Source: Rattus norvegicus
Lineage: Eukaryota > Chordata > Mammalia > Rodentia > Muridae
NCBI RefSeq assembly: GCF_036323735.1
Contig: NC_086024.1
Location: 68,444,424 to 68,508,423, forward strand
Length of the DNA: 64,000 bases
Direction: 5' to 3'
In this document: in pieces, positions 1-11,270 of the stretch
How the letters are laid out: each line of letters opens with the position of its first letter
Position numbering within the stretch: position 1 is the first letter of the stretch
Program-made: the position numbers and the translations under genes
The notes under the pieces: generated by a model
The model's input: the letters and a program-made list of their open reading frames with translations, nothing else
The model's database searches: none
Told to the model about the DNA's origin: nothing

Positions 1-985
1 ACAAAGACACATGCTCTACTATGTACATAGCAGCCTTATTTATAATAGCCAGAAGCTGGATAGAACCCAGATGCCCTTCAACAGAGTAATGGATACAGAA
101 AATGTGGTACTTATACACAATGGAATATTACTCAGCTATCAAATACAATGACTTATGAAATTCATAGGCAAATGGATGGAACTGGAAAATATCATACTGA
201 GTGAGGTAACCCAATCACAGAAAAACACACATGGTAAGCACTCATTAATAAGTGGATATTAGCCCAAATGCTCGAATTACCCTAGATGCACAGAACACAT
301 GAAACTCAATGAGAATGACCAAAATGTGAATGCTTCACTCTTTCTTTAAAATGAGAACAAGAATACCCTTGGGAGGGAATAGGGAGGCAAAGTTTAGAAC
401 AGAGGCAGATGGAACACCCATTCAGAGCCTGCCCCACATGTGGCCCATACATATACAGCCACCAAACAAGATAAGATGGATGAAGCAAAGAAGTGCAAGC
501 TGACAGGAACTGGATGTAGATCTCTCCTGAGAGACACAGCAAGAATATTGCAAATACATAGGCGAATGCCAGCAGCAAACCACTGACCTGAGAACAGGAC
601 CCCCGTTGAACGAATCAGAGAAAGGACTTGAAGAGATTGAAGGGGCTTGAGACCCCATATGAACAACAATGCCATCCAACCAGAGCTTCCAGTGACTAAG
701 CCACTACCCAAAGACTATACATGGACTGACCCTGGACTCCAACTGAATACATAGCAATAAGTAGCCTAGTAAGAGCACCAGTGGAAGGGGAAGCCCTTGG
801 TCCTGCCAAGACTGAACCCCCAGTGAATGTGATTGTTGGGGGTAGGGAGGTAATGGGGGGAGGGGAACACCCACGTAGAAGTGGAGGGGGAGGAGTTAGG
901 GGGATGATGGCCTGGAAACCGGCAAAAGGAATAACAATGGAAATATAAATAAGAAATACCCAAGTTAATAAAGATGGAGAAAAAT
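1..985 (+). mobile_element. L1 (LINE-1) 3' end, cut by the window edge
   Basis: The first 261 bases are the end of L1 ORF2 on the plus strand, followed by a rodent L1 3' UTR. The 3' UTR can be followed base for base against the reverse complement of the 3' UTR of the longer L1 at 34.6-41.1 kb, for example the stretch with the CCCACATGTGGCCCATACAT motif near 435. It ends with AAGTTAATAAAGATGGAG and an A-rich tail near 985. A purine-rich G tract, typical of rodent L1 3' UTRs, lies at about 830-905. The 5' part lies outside the window, so truncation cannot be judged. No target-site duplication can be tested here. Confidence 0.92.
3..261 (+). pseudogene. L1 ORF2 C-terminal fragment, broken
   Basis: In frame 3 this reads the usual L1 ORF2 C terminus, with blocks such as MYIAALFIIARSW, EPRCPSTE and WIQKMWY, ending near SLISGY-type sequence before the stop at about 259-261. 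A TAA replaces a sense codon just after PSTE, and the frame shifts again near 155 where one base is missing before the AAATTCATAGGC block. The fragment therefore encodes no working protein. It is the extreme C terminus, downstream of the Cys-rich segment, with no reverse transcriptase motif in view. Confidence 0.85.
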
Positions 986-2134
986 ATTTAAAAGAACAGA
1001 AAAAGGAAATATTGAAAGTTATTAGATAGCAACAATATAACAGGGAAATAGTCTCCCACAAAGATGGGTGCCCATTTTACCTTCAGGTCAGGTAGACTCC
1101 TATGGCAACAAAAATTCAAGAGTAAGGAAAACCAAACTTGAAGCCACCATTATTATTGGAGTTAAGTAGGATCAGGAAACACCTGTATACCAGGTTCCTA
1201 TACCAAGAAGACTAAGTCTATAATTGGGTGAGACTCATGGTTTTAAATATACGTTTAAGAAAACTACAAAAAATACTAAAAACTTTTCCCATTGATAGAA
1301 TGTGACCTTTGCCTCCATTAATGAATAAAACCAGCAGCCCCTAAAGTTAACCAAGATGGAGATCATCTGAGCACAGAATTAATAAACAACTTGGGGAACT
1401 AAAACCTTTGAGTACCATTGTGCCAGTGGTGGTCCAGTGCTGTATGCTGTAGGTATCGTGTCCCCATTGGCCCTTAAGTACAGACTCTCTGAGGATGCAG
1501 AGTATCTGAGGTATAGGATCTCATTGTCAGTGAGGACGGTGGATATAAATGGCTCTGGGTACATGTTAGGGAGCCTAGATTATATATCTTGAGTCAGGGC
1601 CATGGGATTAAAAACGAAAAAGGGGCAAGAACAGCCGCAAGGACAGGGACCTTGGAAGTTTACCTGCAAGATTAACAGACTGCCTGTCACATGATTTCTC
1701 GGAAGCCAGTTCTCTGTCTGGGAAACAGAAACATAACCAACTTTATCATGTCACAGCCTTTGTTTTTATGGAATTGAGTAATTCCACCCCTTATGTAGGT
1801 AGAATAGTCCACTTCTCCCATGCTGAAGGCTGTCCAGTGTATGGCTAGTGTTCTACACCACTCTTCTGGCTTAGGAATCTACACACAACACACCGTGTGA
1901 GATTCTATCTTGCTTTTAAGTAATAGATTTCCTATCACAGTGATGCAGCAAGCACAGCTAGGATCCATGGTGAACAATTCTCAGCACCAGGAAGGTTTCT
2001 GTTTAGATGTAACATTGTGTACACTTCTCAGGTTTCAACACAACTCAGGGTCCCTATAAGCAATTACATAACCAAGCATAGGTGCTCTGGCATGAAGTAT
2101 GAGAGCAGGAAGGGTGTAGATGTAATCTGGTTGT
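986..2134. other. No gene seen; unassigned sequence
   Basis: No open frame here exceeds about 120 codons and none resembles a known protein. Part of 1370-1570 could be an old LTR (an ATTAATAAAC polyadenylation-like motif at about 1378), but I could not confirm a family or termini. Confidence 0.5.
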
Positions 2135-2482
2135 CTTATTTAGGGTCTAAGTGCTGTGATCAGACACCACAATCAAGGCAACTCTTATAAGGATGACATT
2201 TAAATGGGTCTAGCTCACAGGTTCAGAAGTTCAGTCTGTTATCACCAAGGTGGGAACATGGCAACAACCAGGAAGGCATGGTGCAGAAGGAGCTGAGAGT
2301 TCTATATCTTCATCTGATGACTGCTAGCAGAATACTGGCTAGGCAGCTGGGACTAAGATCTTAAAGCCCATACCCACAGTGACACACTCCAAGGCTACAC
2401 CTTCTCCAACAGAGCCACACCTTCTAATAGTGCCACTCTCTGTGCCAAGCATATTCAAGCCATCACACTGGCCATACCAGTT
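2135..2482 (-). mobile_element. MaLR-like (MT-type) rodent LTR, minus strand
   Basis: The left end resembles the common rodent LTR end whose plus sense reads like ACAGCAATAGAAACCCTAA; here it is in reverse (TTAGGGTCTAAGTGCTGTGA). The body shows the usual family blocks: a GTTCAGAAGTTCAGTC segment, GGAAGGCATGGTGCAGAAGG and, at the far end, GTGCCACTCTCTGTGCCAAG. Similar repeats occur at 8.93 and 29.5 kb. I assign it to ERVL-MaLR (MT-like) LTRs from memory of the consensus; the exact subfamily is not certain. No coding capacity. Confidence 0.55.
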
Positions 2483-2889
2483 CCCTTCCACTGAAGGCAG
2501 CATGCTCACTATACTGTACTATACCATATCTGGTGGCCCATGCCATGACACATCCTGTGGGGTCTTGCTAATTTTCTAATTTCTTGGCATCAGCATTTAT
2601 GTCCACTATTTATGTTTTCTTTCAAAGGAAGTCTAACAGAAATATCAGAAATATATATTTTTTTTTACTCTAAGATGTCTAGTTTGAATTTGACAATGAA
2701 AAGTGGGCTCTGGTTCTGTGCTCTGAAGACTGCCCTGTGAGTGAGTTTTAGGACCTGGATCTTCAGTGAATCAGCCACCCAGTTTCCAGGAAGCCAGAAT
2801 CACCACTGGAATCATCAGTCTTAGACTCTCTACTTCCTTAAAACTAACAGTGATTTTCTCTGATATTTGATTTCTTCCTTTCTCCTTTC

Positions 2890-4255
2890 TTTCTCTTTTT
2901 TCTTCAATTTTTACTTTATTTTTTCATGTTGCTGTCATTGCCCCAACTTGGCAACCCCCTTACACAGTTCCTCATTCCAATCCTCCTTCCCTTTGCCTCT
3001 AAGAGGGAGCCCTCTCACCTCCCAGGCTCCCAGTTCCATGGGACCTCAAGTTTCCCACTAAGGCCTAACCAGGCAGACCTCTTCTATATTTGTGCCATGG
3101 GCCTCAGACCAGCCAGTGTATGCTTCTGCTTAGGGGCTCAGTCTCTGGAATTTCCTTGGGGTCTGGATTAGTTGAGACTGCTGATCTTCCTATGGGGTCG
3201 CTCTCCCCTTCAGATTCTTCAATACTTTACCTAATTCAACCATAGGGTCCCCGACTTCGGTCCAATGGTTGAGTATAAGTGTCTGCACCTGTCTCAGTTA
3301 GCTGCTGGAAGGGCCTCTCAGGACAGCCATGGTAGGTTACTGTCTATAAACACACAATAGAATCAGTAATAGTGTCAGGCCTTGGTGCCCACCCATGAGC
3401 TAAATCCCAAGTTGGGCTGGTCATTGGACTGCCTTTCTTAAGTCTTTTCTTCATTTTTGTCCCTGCAGTTCTTTTGGACAGAAACAGTTCTGGGTCTTGT
3501 CCCTTCACTTGAAGCCCTGTCTATCTACAGGAAGTTGGCTCTCTGAATTCCCTCTCACCAATTTTGGACATTTTGGCTAAGGTCACCCTCATTGAGTCCG
3601 GAGAGTCTCTCACCTTCCGAGTCTCTAGTACTTTCTAGAGGGTTTCACCTCACCCCTTGCCCCCACTACTGCTTATCTCTATTGATTCTCTTGGCCCTCT
3701 ATGCTTCTCTCCTACCCTTCCCCACCCCCATATTTGATCCTATTCCATTTTTCCCTCTCTCTCCCCTCTCCCACCCATATTCCTCCCTTCCTCTGCCTCC
3801 AGTGATTATTTCCTTCCCCCTTCTAAGTGGAATTAAAACATCTTCACTTAGGCCTTTCTACCATTTACACTTCTTACGTTCTGTAGGTCTTTTCCTAGGT
3901 ACTCTATACTTTTTGGTTAACATCCACTAATCAGTGAGTATTTACCATGCATGTCCTTTTGGGTTTGAGTTACTTCACTCAGGATGATATTTTCTAGTTC
4001 TATCCATTTGCCTGCAAAACTTCATAAAGCCCTCATTTTTAATAGTTAAGTAGTATTCCATTGTGTAAATGAACCACATTTTCTTTATCCATTCTTCGGT
4101 GGAGAGGCATCTGGATTGCTTCCAGATTCTGGCTATTACAAATAAGGCTGCTATGAACATGCTGGAGCACCTTCCTTGTGGTATGGTAGGACATCTTTTG
4201 GGTATATGCCCAAGAGTGATTTTTTTTATGCCTCTAAATTGTTTAGGGAGCACCT
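2890..4255 (-). mobile_element. Old L1 3' end (Lx-like), minus strand
   Basis: Read on the minus strand this is the end of ORF2 (4255 to about 3975) followed by an L1 3' UTR running left to about 2890, where a T-rich stretch on the plus strand marks the A-tail. Plus-strand landmarks include CATATTTGATCC at about 3730, the pyrimidine-rich block 3640-3790 (the 3' UTR polypurine tract in reverse) and TTACTTCACTCAGGATGATA at about 3970. Divergence from the 34.6-41.1 kb L1 is much higher than for other copies, so it is an older insertion. It is 5'-truncated within ORF2. Confidence 0.85.
3975..4255 (-). pseudogene. L1 ORF2 C-terminal fragment
   Basis: The minus frame contains the ORF2 end blocks HIPKRCPTIPQG, MFIAALFVIARIWK and EEWIKKMWFIYTMEYY, then NEGFMKF. 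Compared with the L1 at 35.3-35.9 kb (YPKDAPTY, MFIAALFIIARNWK, EEWIQKMWYIYTMEYY) it is the same segment with many substitutions. It lacks everything upstream, including the reverse transcriptase. The open frame extends upstream to 4361 only by chance, because the L1 match stops near 4255. Confidence 0.8.
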
Positions 4256-5885
4256 GATCTCTGTTATTACACCTCTTGCTTGCAGTGTCTGATAAATACC
4301 AAAAGGAAGTTTTTCTAGCTATTTCAGAGGTCTCAAGTAATTTGTCTTCCTTGAAGTACATATTCTTATAATTTGCATGTATATATATAGTGGTTTAGTA
4401 TAGTAGCAGACATTTTTGAAGCACAACAGAATGATTTATGAAAACATATATTTGACTTCAAAGTAAGTCTCAAAATTGTCAAGTAGTTTATATATTTCAG
4501 TTCCCTTACAAGATAACAGGTTTATAAGTTAATAATAACATATTTGAAAGGGAATAGTACACACTTATAAGATCCTTTAAAAATACATAATGAGTTCATG
4601 AAAGCATTATTATTTAGTTAGTGAAGTACCAAGTCATTATGAATAGATCATGTCTCAAGGTAGGTAGACTATAGGTAAATATAATATTTTTTCCTTGATA
4701 GTTTCCTGAGAAGACTGACAGGAATCAGCATATAGCTTTGTTTACATCTGTGACTAATAGTAACATAACCAAGAGAAAAGGCACAGAGGGTAAATCTTGG
4801 ATAAACAAAAGGAACTTCAAAAGGATTTTTTCTGGTAATCATAGGAGTGCTTAATGTTCCCAGCAGAATGTTAATGCCAGGTTGCCAGTCTTAGAATCTC
4901 ACTGAAGACTTAATGGCCAGTTATTTTGGTAAGCTAAATACATATACATACACAAACACATACAGATACACATACATGTACACACATATAGATATAATGC
5001 TATGGAGTCCTGTTTATGTAGTTCTACAAGGAGCAAATTATATTCCATAAATACTTGCATCAAAAGTGAAATCAACCAATGAAATTAAAGTGACAGCTGA
5101 CATTAAATGAAACAATGAAAAAATATAAATTAATAAAATAGCAGAACTATAACAAAAGCTAGGTAAAGCTAAAATTTGGCTAATTTTTCAGAAAAAAAGC
5201 TATATAAGATAAAGGTTCAAAAAGTTGAAGAAAAATAAAAATAGATAATAATGGTATTCAAAATGGAAACCCTCATGTAGCATAAAAATTTAAATGTGAC
5301 ATGTAACATGGCTATATTAACACTTTTTTAAGTTGATGTGGTAGTTGAATGTCCTTGGCATTCTCACAGTGTCCATGTCTGTTTCCTGGGAGTTATGACA
5401 ATTCCACCAACAGAATAGGGAAGGAAAGATTTCATCTGGAAATCATCTGGATTCAGAATTAAAGAGGCTCCTGTCACTTAGAACTTTGTGCTTAGACCTG
5501 AGGCACTGTGCTCCAATGAATTCAAGATATCCACATTGAAAATAATGGACACTTCTGCCCAACAGGGCAGGCTCAGGTTCTAGTAAAGAGCTTATGAGCC
5601 ATGAGAATGAACTCTCTTGGAAGTGAACCATTCAGCTTCAACAGTCTCCATATTTAATGCCATGTGGAACACACACAATCTGTCTCAGTAATCCTTACCC
5701 AAATTGCAGATTAGTGAGCCAGTAAATTATTGTTCTAATCTGCTAGATTTTTTGTGGATATTTATTGCACAACAGTTGTAGAAAAATATTGATGAAATGA
5801 TTTCACAAGAAAACAACAAACAACATGTCAGTATACTTCATCAAGACAAAGATCAAAGCCAAGATAGATCCCAACGGAGGTATTA
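4256..5885. other. No gene seen; AT-rich unassigned DNA
   Basis: Stop codons are dense in all frames and no SINE or LTR consensus is recognised. A short interrupted CATA/CACA microsatellite lies at about 4940-4992. Confidence 0.6.
4940..4992. repeat. Interrupted (CATA)/(CA) simple repeat
   Basis: The stretch alternates CATATACATACACAAACACA-like units, dominated by CA, CATA and GATA steps. It is too interrupted to be a strong length-polymorphic locus. Confidence 0.7.
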
Positions 5886-5887
5886 AG

Positions 5888-5985
5888 CTGGAGATTGTGG
5901 TATATACCTTTAATTCAATATTTGGAAGCAGAGATATGAACATCAGGAGTTCACAGACAGTCCTGGTTACATAAGACTTTAAATA
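5888..5985 (+). mobile_element. Degenerate B1-like SINE
   Basis: The order of blocks matches a B1 (7SL-derived) monomer: AGCTGGAGATTGTGGTATAT, then ACCTTTAATTCAATATTTGG (B1 CCTTTAATCCCAGCACTTGG), GCAGAGATATGAACATCAGG, GAGTTCACAGACAGTCCTGG, and a GGTTACATAA-type end followed by an A-rich stretch. It is strongly diverged, so it is an old copy. A relative such as a proto-B1 cannot be excluded. Confidence 0.6.
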
Positions 5986-5989
5986 TAAA

Positions 5990-7159
5990 GAAGACAAATG
6001 AAAAAAAATAAGAACTTAAAAATTTTCCATGGAAAACAAAGCAAATGTTTATGCAAATCTTTTATATTCTATTCAGATTCTAAACAGAACAACAGATTTT
6101 GGTGAGGATGGGGGCAAAGAAGACCCTTTATGTATTGCTGGTGGTAACATAAATTAATGTAGCTGCTGTGACAGTAAATATGGGAGATCTTCACAAATTT
6201 ACAACTAGAATGAGCATATGACTCTGTAGTACTTCTTGTTTTACACCTAAAGGGTTCCAGGTAACACACCACTGAGGTATCTGCATTATCATGTGTGTTG
6301 CAATATTGTTCACACTAGAAAACTCATAGGGTAAGTCCAGATGCCTACTATGGGAGAAGGCATAAACAAAACCTAACAGATGAAACTTTTATCTTGCTCT
6401 TAAGAACAAAATAATGTTAATTTTCAGGAGCATGCATGAAGCATGTGTGAAGCAAGAGCGTTTAAAAAGAGTAGTGTCACATGTTCAGCTCCGTACATGC
6501 AACATTTAAATAATATGTTTGTGGGAATGAGGGGAGGATTTGTGCTAGTAAATATGGCCAAAGTACATTATATGCATGAAATAAAGTGTTATGAAAGCCA
6601 TGAATATAGACAATAAATAGTATTGGAAAGCTATGGATATAGATTGTGGAAGTCTTATTTTTGTTTTGTTTTGTTTTATGATAAAACACCCTGAAGAAAG
6701 CATCTTAGGAAAGAATTGTTGACTTCATTCCACACATTTGATGGATATTATAATCCTTCATGGTAGCAAGTTGAGAGAATTTGCCATATTGTATCCCTAT
6801 TTACGGACAGAGTAATGAATGCTTGCTTGCTTATGCTTAGCTTCCTTCTCCATTACCAGCCCATAAAATGGTGCTCCCTACATTCCAGGTACATTTTTCT
6901 ACTTCAAAGAACCTAATTAAAGAAAAATTAACAGGCCAATCTAATGTACACTATTTCTTGTTAAGACAGTCTTCCCAGGGGATCAAAGTTGAGTGTTGCA
7001 ACTAATAGCATTGTGATTACTACACAAGTATGAGGAACTAAGAAATTGACATTGCCTTCCAAACTATGTATATGCATGCAATATACATGTATACCCACCC
7101 ACAAGCACATGTGTACCTGAACATATCCATATGAGCATATCTTTACATACAATATATAT

Positions 7160-7193
<34 letters not shown>

Positions 7194-8325
7194 AAAGATA
7201 AGGAAAATCTCTAGAAATGTTGATGAAGAGAAAAATGTAAGACAAGGATTTCATTAAATTTTTAACATTTCAACATTCAGTAAGAGTATATTAAATTTCT
7301 AGTAAACCATCATCAAAATTCATCATAGCTCAAAAATGAGAACATGGTTTAAGAAAGGAAATTTTTAGAAAAGTCTTTCACAATGTTAATATATTAAATT
7401 ATAAATGAATGTATAAAATGTCAAGGTACAGTCAAAGCAAAATAATACAAAATAAAACAACACACTGACAGTTATCTAGAATCAATTAACAAATGAATAA
7501 ACACTCCAGAAAGTTGGGCAGAATTTCCTTAATTTGTGAGGAAATTTCTTACATTTTACCATTCCATTCTTAATTATACAGTTGTATTTATTTAAACAAA
7601 ATTGGCATGTTTGATATCAAATTCTACAATTATCAAACAATTTCCTTATTGACCAATATAACTCATGAATAATTTTTCTACAAATGGAGATATTTTGTAA
7701 TGAATGAAGCCTCTTATGACTGGAATCATAAGTCTAGAAACTTTGAAATATTCACAACAGTCATTTCATTGCCTGATTGAATATGTGTCAGAACTATACT
7801 TGGAAAAGGTTAAAAAAATTCTTTGTGAAGTTTAGTGGTAGAGTGTCTGCTGAACAAAACAAGTTAGCCCAAAACAGCCTTCATTTACAATGCAACTTCA
7901 TAAGTTAATAGACTGCACTCAGGAGAATGGTAGTTTTGTGTTAAATCTCTCTGTGAAAGAGTTTGCCATACCTTTCCTTTTTACTTTTTTGTTTTAATAT
8001 GGAGGGCAGCAAACTTTCTAATATAATAAACACTTAATGGTAGACTGACAAATATAGAGGCACCTGCCTAAGACATTTTTATTTGTTTTTTATGCTCCTT
8101 GGAAGTTATATTATGAATTCTTGATACCCGTATCTTTGCAAACTTTTGATAATATTCCATCTTTAAATTACTACAGTACACAAAGGAATCATTACTCCTC
8201 TGCAGAGGAAGTTTTTTAGTAATATAACTGCTCTGGCAAGGGACTACACACTTTTAATCCCACTTCACTGGAATATATACACATCATTAGCACACACCCT
8301 TAAGGTAAAATTAGTTAGGAGAAGA
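5990..8325. other. No gene seen; AT-rich unassigned DNA with one (AC)n tract
   Basis: No frame exceeds 100 codons; the longest (6961-7254, minus) is produced by the AC tract. A TTTTG run sits at about 6657-6677. No transposon ends recognised. Confidence 0.6.
7162..7191. repeat. (AC)15 microsatellite
   Basis: An uninterrupted AC dinucleotide run, preceded by ATATATATGT, giving alternating purine-pyrimidine sequence. Likely length-polymorphic between strains. Confidence 0.95.
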
Positions 8326-8334
8326 AAGCAGCCA

Positions 8335-8895
8335 CATTTGAAAGTGAAATCTAATTGAGGGGCAGACAGAGCGATGAATCAGAGAAAGATTTGACAGTAT
8401 GAGTTAGAGATAGGATATGTCTAACTCTCATGCAAACAGCACGGGGGGGGAGTTATTTAAGAGCAGTGTAGGGAAATAGAGTCAGTTCTGTTCACTCAGT
8501 TCAATAGTGTAGTGTTGACTTCTGGGAGCCAGTGGGGAGTCAGTGAGGTAAGTGCAGTGTGATGGAGTTTGTCTGTGAGTTTGTGCAGTTCAGTGGAGGT
8601 CAGCGAGGCGGTGGAAGCCAGAGAATATGGAGGAGCCAGAATATAGAACAAATTACTAGAGTTAGATTGAGGCTAAGCAGAGAAATTCAATAAGAAGCTG
8701 AGAGAAGTCAGATTTAATCAATCAGGGTGGAGAGGAGTTTGAGCCACAACAGCTGAGTTCTTCCAACCATCCCTAGTTCAGAAATAACTTGGTAAGATGA
8801 ACTACCTAAAAGAAACTAAGAAACAACTTTTTCTGCAGAAAGCCTCTGCGATGACAGTTACATCTGGTAAATAAAGGTTACTTTTACCCTTCTCT
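8335..8895 (+). mobile_element. Rodent endogenous-retrovirus-type LTR, plus strand
   Basis: The stretch has LTR-like organisation in one direction. A TTATTTAAGAGCAGTG TATA-like box lies at about 8452-8467, followed by a long purine-rich leader rich in CAGTGG and GTTCAGTGGAG motifs. A polyadenylation signal AATAAAGG follows CATCTGGTAAATAA near 8870. The sequence TTTTTCTGCAGAAAGCCTCT with GATGACAGTTACATCTGG is a familiar end of a rodent LTR family, but I cannot name the family with certainty. Outer termini and target duplication were not resolved, and no internal retroviral genes adjoin it. Confidence 0.5.
8446..8467 (+). promoter_or_regulatory. Putative LTR TATA-like box
   Basis: A G8 run (CACGGGGGGGG) is followed by AGTTATTTAAGAGC, the best TATA-like site in the LTR, about 410 bases upstream of its AATAAA. 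Activity is not known. Confidence 0.35.
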
Positions 8896-8932
8896 ATATA
8901 GCTACATAAAACAGGCAGATCCATTGTACACT

Positions 8933-9290
8933 AGTCTGACTTCTGTTGCTATGATAAAGACCATGACCAAATGCTTTGTGGAGAGGAAAGTGTTTATTTT
9001 AGCAAGCAGCATGTACTCTATCAAGGAGGGAAGTCAGGGTAGGGATCCATAGTCAGGAATTGAAGCAAAGACGGTGTTAACTGGCTCACCCTCCATGGCG
9101 TATTCAGCCTGCTCTTTTAAATCACTCAGGACTATCTGGCCACCACATAATTAGCACAGCTTTCCCAAATAAATCTTTAATCAAGAAAATGTCCTACAGG
9201 CATACCTATAGGCCAATCTGATGGAGGATTTTGTCAATTCTGCTTCCTTTTTTCATGATGACCCTAATTTATATCAAGTTGACAAAAAAC
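8933..9290 (-). mobile_element. MaLR-like (MT-type) rodent LTR, minus strand
   Basis: The left end TTCTGTTGCTATGATAAAGA followed by CCATGACCAA is the reverse of the common rodent LTR end. It is followed by GGAGAGGAAAGTGTTTATTT, AGGGAAGTCAGGGTAGG, CTCTTTTAAATCACTCAGGA, AATCAAGAAAATGTCCTACA and, at the far end, ATATCAAGTTGACAAAAAAC. These blocks occur in that order in a very common rodent dispersed repeat that I place in the ERVL-MaLR MT group. No gene. Confidence 0.6.
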
Positions 9291-9460
9291 TCACTAGTGT
9301 GTATCCGTTTTGTTCTAGGGTTCATTACAGGAAAATCCACATTTGTAACCACAGTTCTATCCAAACCAAGTGTATCTTTCCCTTTGAGTTTCAGTTAAAA
9401 GGAGCAAACGTCCTCCCCCTGCTCCCTGCTATTCAGGTTTTCACCTTAGCTGCTTGTATT

Positions 9461-9477
9461 AAAATACACGGGGCTGG
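9461..9477. repeat. Target-site duplication, left copy (ID insertion)
   Basis: The 17 bases AAAATACACGGGGCTGG match the 17 bases at 9571-9587 with one difference (C to T at the ninth base). The pair flanks the ID element exactly, the signature of L1-mediated insertion. Confidence 0.85.
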
Positions 9478-9570
9478 GGGTTGGGGATTTAGCTCAGTGG
9501 TAGAGCGCTTGTCTAGCAAGCGCAAGGCCCTGGGTTTGGTCCCCAGCTCCGAAGAAAAGAAAAAAGAAAA
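9478..9570 (+). mobile_element. ID element (tRNA-Ala/BC1-derived SINE)
   Basis: This is a nearly consensus rat ID element: GGGTTGGGGATTTAGCTCAG, then TGGTAGAGCGCTTGTCTAGC, AAGCGCAAGGCCCTGGG and CCCCAGCTCCG, ending in an A-rich tail with G interruptions (9552-9570). The pol III A box is TAGCTCAGTGG (9490-9500) and the B box GGTTTGGTCCC (9533-9543), where consensus ID has GGTTCGGTCC; the lost CpG is a C-to-T change. ID elements are moved by L1 enzymes, and the A-tail and 17-bp duplication fit this. It has inserted into the first bases of a B2 SINE, so it is younger than that B2. Confidence 0.95.
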
Positions 9571-9587
9571 AAAATACATGGGGCTGG
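9571..9587. repeat. Target-site duplication, right copy (ID insertion)
   Basis: The sequence AAAATACATGGGGCTGG pairs with 9461-9477. Its last bases are also the first bases of the B2 element, showing that the ID inserted inside the B2 head. Confidence 0.85.
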
Positions 9588-9772
9588 AGATATGGCTCAG
9601 TAGTTAAGAACACTGACTGCACTTCTAGAGGCCCTAAGTTCAATTCCGAGCAATCACATGGTGGCTCACAGCCATCTATAATGGGATCCAATGATCTCTT
9701 CTGGTGTGTCTGAAGACAGAAATAGAGAACAGTGTACTCACATACACAAAATAAACAATAAATCTTAAAGAA
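9578..9772 (+). mobile_element. B2 SINE
   Basis: A typical B2: GGGGCTGGAGATATGGCTCA with the pol III A box, AAGAACACTGACTGCACTTC, AAGTTCAATTCC as the B box, ACATGGTGGCTCACAGCCAT, then CTCTTCTGGTGTGTCTGAAG and an AATAAA-containing tail that ends in AAATCTTAAAG. Moderately diverged. Its first bases are duplicated upstream of the ID element, which gives the order B2 first, ID later. Confidence 0.93.
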
Positions 9773-10329
9773 GTATATACTGCTTTCTAACAGTATTATG
9801 TTCCAAACACAATTTTCTATCTATCCAGATTCAAAGAACAGGGTTGCTTCTAACAGGAATTGGTCTATGAGGATATTCTTGTAGAACAATTGACTCCCCT
9901 CCTATGTTTTTCTTAATGTTGCCTTTCAGTATATAATAATATATGGTTTACCTCAAGCATTGCTAATTTTTATTCACTATTATCAAAAATTATTTATTTT
10001 CATCAGAATATTCTGTCTCTATCTTTATGTATTCATTCAGAGTACAATCTTTCTATTCTCAATCATGTTGTCAATGAGATTTTTTTCATAATACTCTATA
10101 CATTGAGACAAAAAGGCAAAAGTGCAATAAATACTGAGAAAACATTTGAATACAATAGTGTTCTTTACTGAATTAGATAGCTTCAAAAACTGTAAATTAA
10201 TAAAGCCTGAACACTTAATAAAAATATTTTAAAATGTAGTCAGATGTAAGGTTACCATGCAAAAAGCATTAACTTTGTATTTATTGCAGTAATATTACAG
10301 AAAGTGCTGTACATATATTACCAGAAGAT
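9773..10329. other. No gene seen; AT-rich unassigned DNA
   Basis: Very AT-rich, with stop codons throughout all frames; no repeat consensus recognised. Confidence 0.6.
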
Positions 10330-11270
10330 AAAAGTACTTTCAATCTTTCCTAGCTTTGAACGTTGAAAGCTCCAGGAATGTCTGTCATATCAAGCTATAA
10401 TAACACCATGCTTGGCATATAGAGCCTAATGGCATGGCATAATGACATGCCTGAAAATCTAAACCTACTGGTGCAATAGTGGTACAAACACCATGGAAGA
10501 AACCAAACACTTGCTGCTTGGATTTAAGTATTGCTTCATAAAATGAAAGCCATGCTTACCAAAGTCTTCCAGGCCAAGAACATTGGCTAGACAGGGCCAA
10601 GGCTAAAGGGGAGAACCTGCTACTATCTTTCTGCTAATAGGATCTTGAATTAAAGAGATTGTTTAAGATTTCTCATTATATTCATAAATTTAGTGTATTT
10701 CTTAAGCCTCATCTAGAAGCTTCTTTTTCCAATAGTATATGGAAATCAATGCCAAGACTCACACTAGTGAAGGTGCAGTAATAAGTGATTTTAGAATGTT
10801 TAGCCCTAAATGGGACATCTGTGTCATATCTCCTACTCGCAGTACTCAGGAATTATTACAGGAAAGGTGGGTAAAACAACTGTAAGAGCTAGAGGTGGTG
10901 TAAACAAGGAAACTGTTTTCTGGACACAGTGGGGCATTTGTACATCTGAAGTAGTTACAACAGCATGTATGAGATCCATGTTGGCTCAAAATGGACAAAT
11001 CCTAGCATGGAGAGGAAAGGTGGGTGACAAACTCATTCCTAGTTGAGGAATTATTAGCAATTAGTAGCTCCTGGGAGGGGTGGTTAGTTTTCTTTAAGGA
11101 TCTGGTTCTTAGTAAATCTAACATACTCCAATGGGTGGCCACACATTTGAATATATAAGCAGAGCTGAGGGGAATCAGTGAATTAAAAAAAAACAAATGA
11201 GGAGATGGGGAAGATGGATAAAAAGAGAGTGTATGAAATTCTCATAATAAAAATATAAAATAGAAACCCT
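10330..11270 (+). mobile_element. Old L1 3' UTR (Lx-like), plus strand
   Basis: The right half carries blocks of the long 3' UTR of old murine L1 (Lx type): TAAATGGGACATCTGTGTCA, CTGTAAGAGCTAGAGGTGGT, TTTCTGGACACAGTGGGGCA, ATTAGCAATTAGTAGCTCCT, GGTTAGTTTTCTTTAAGG and AACATACTCCAATGGGTGGC, then an A run near 11185 and AAATTCTCATAATAAAAATA. The left half (10330-10800) looks like the upstream part of the same UTR but is weaker. No ORF2 coding sequence is visible. Confidence 0.75.

Noticed and set aside
9478..9570. tRNA-like sequence considered as a tRNA gene
   Set aside because: The A and B boxes belong to an ID SINE with an A-tail and target duplication; no cloverleaf with a proper anticodon arm is expected.
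9221..9607. 128-codon plus-strand frame
   Set aside because: It runs through a MaLR-like LTR end, the ID element and the B2 head; a chance fusion of repeats.
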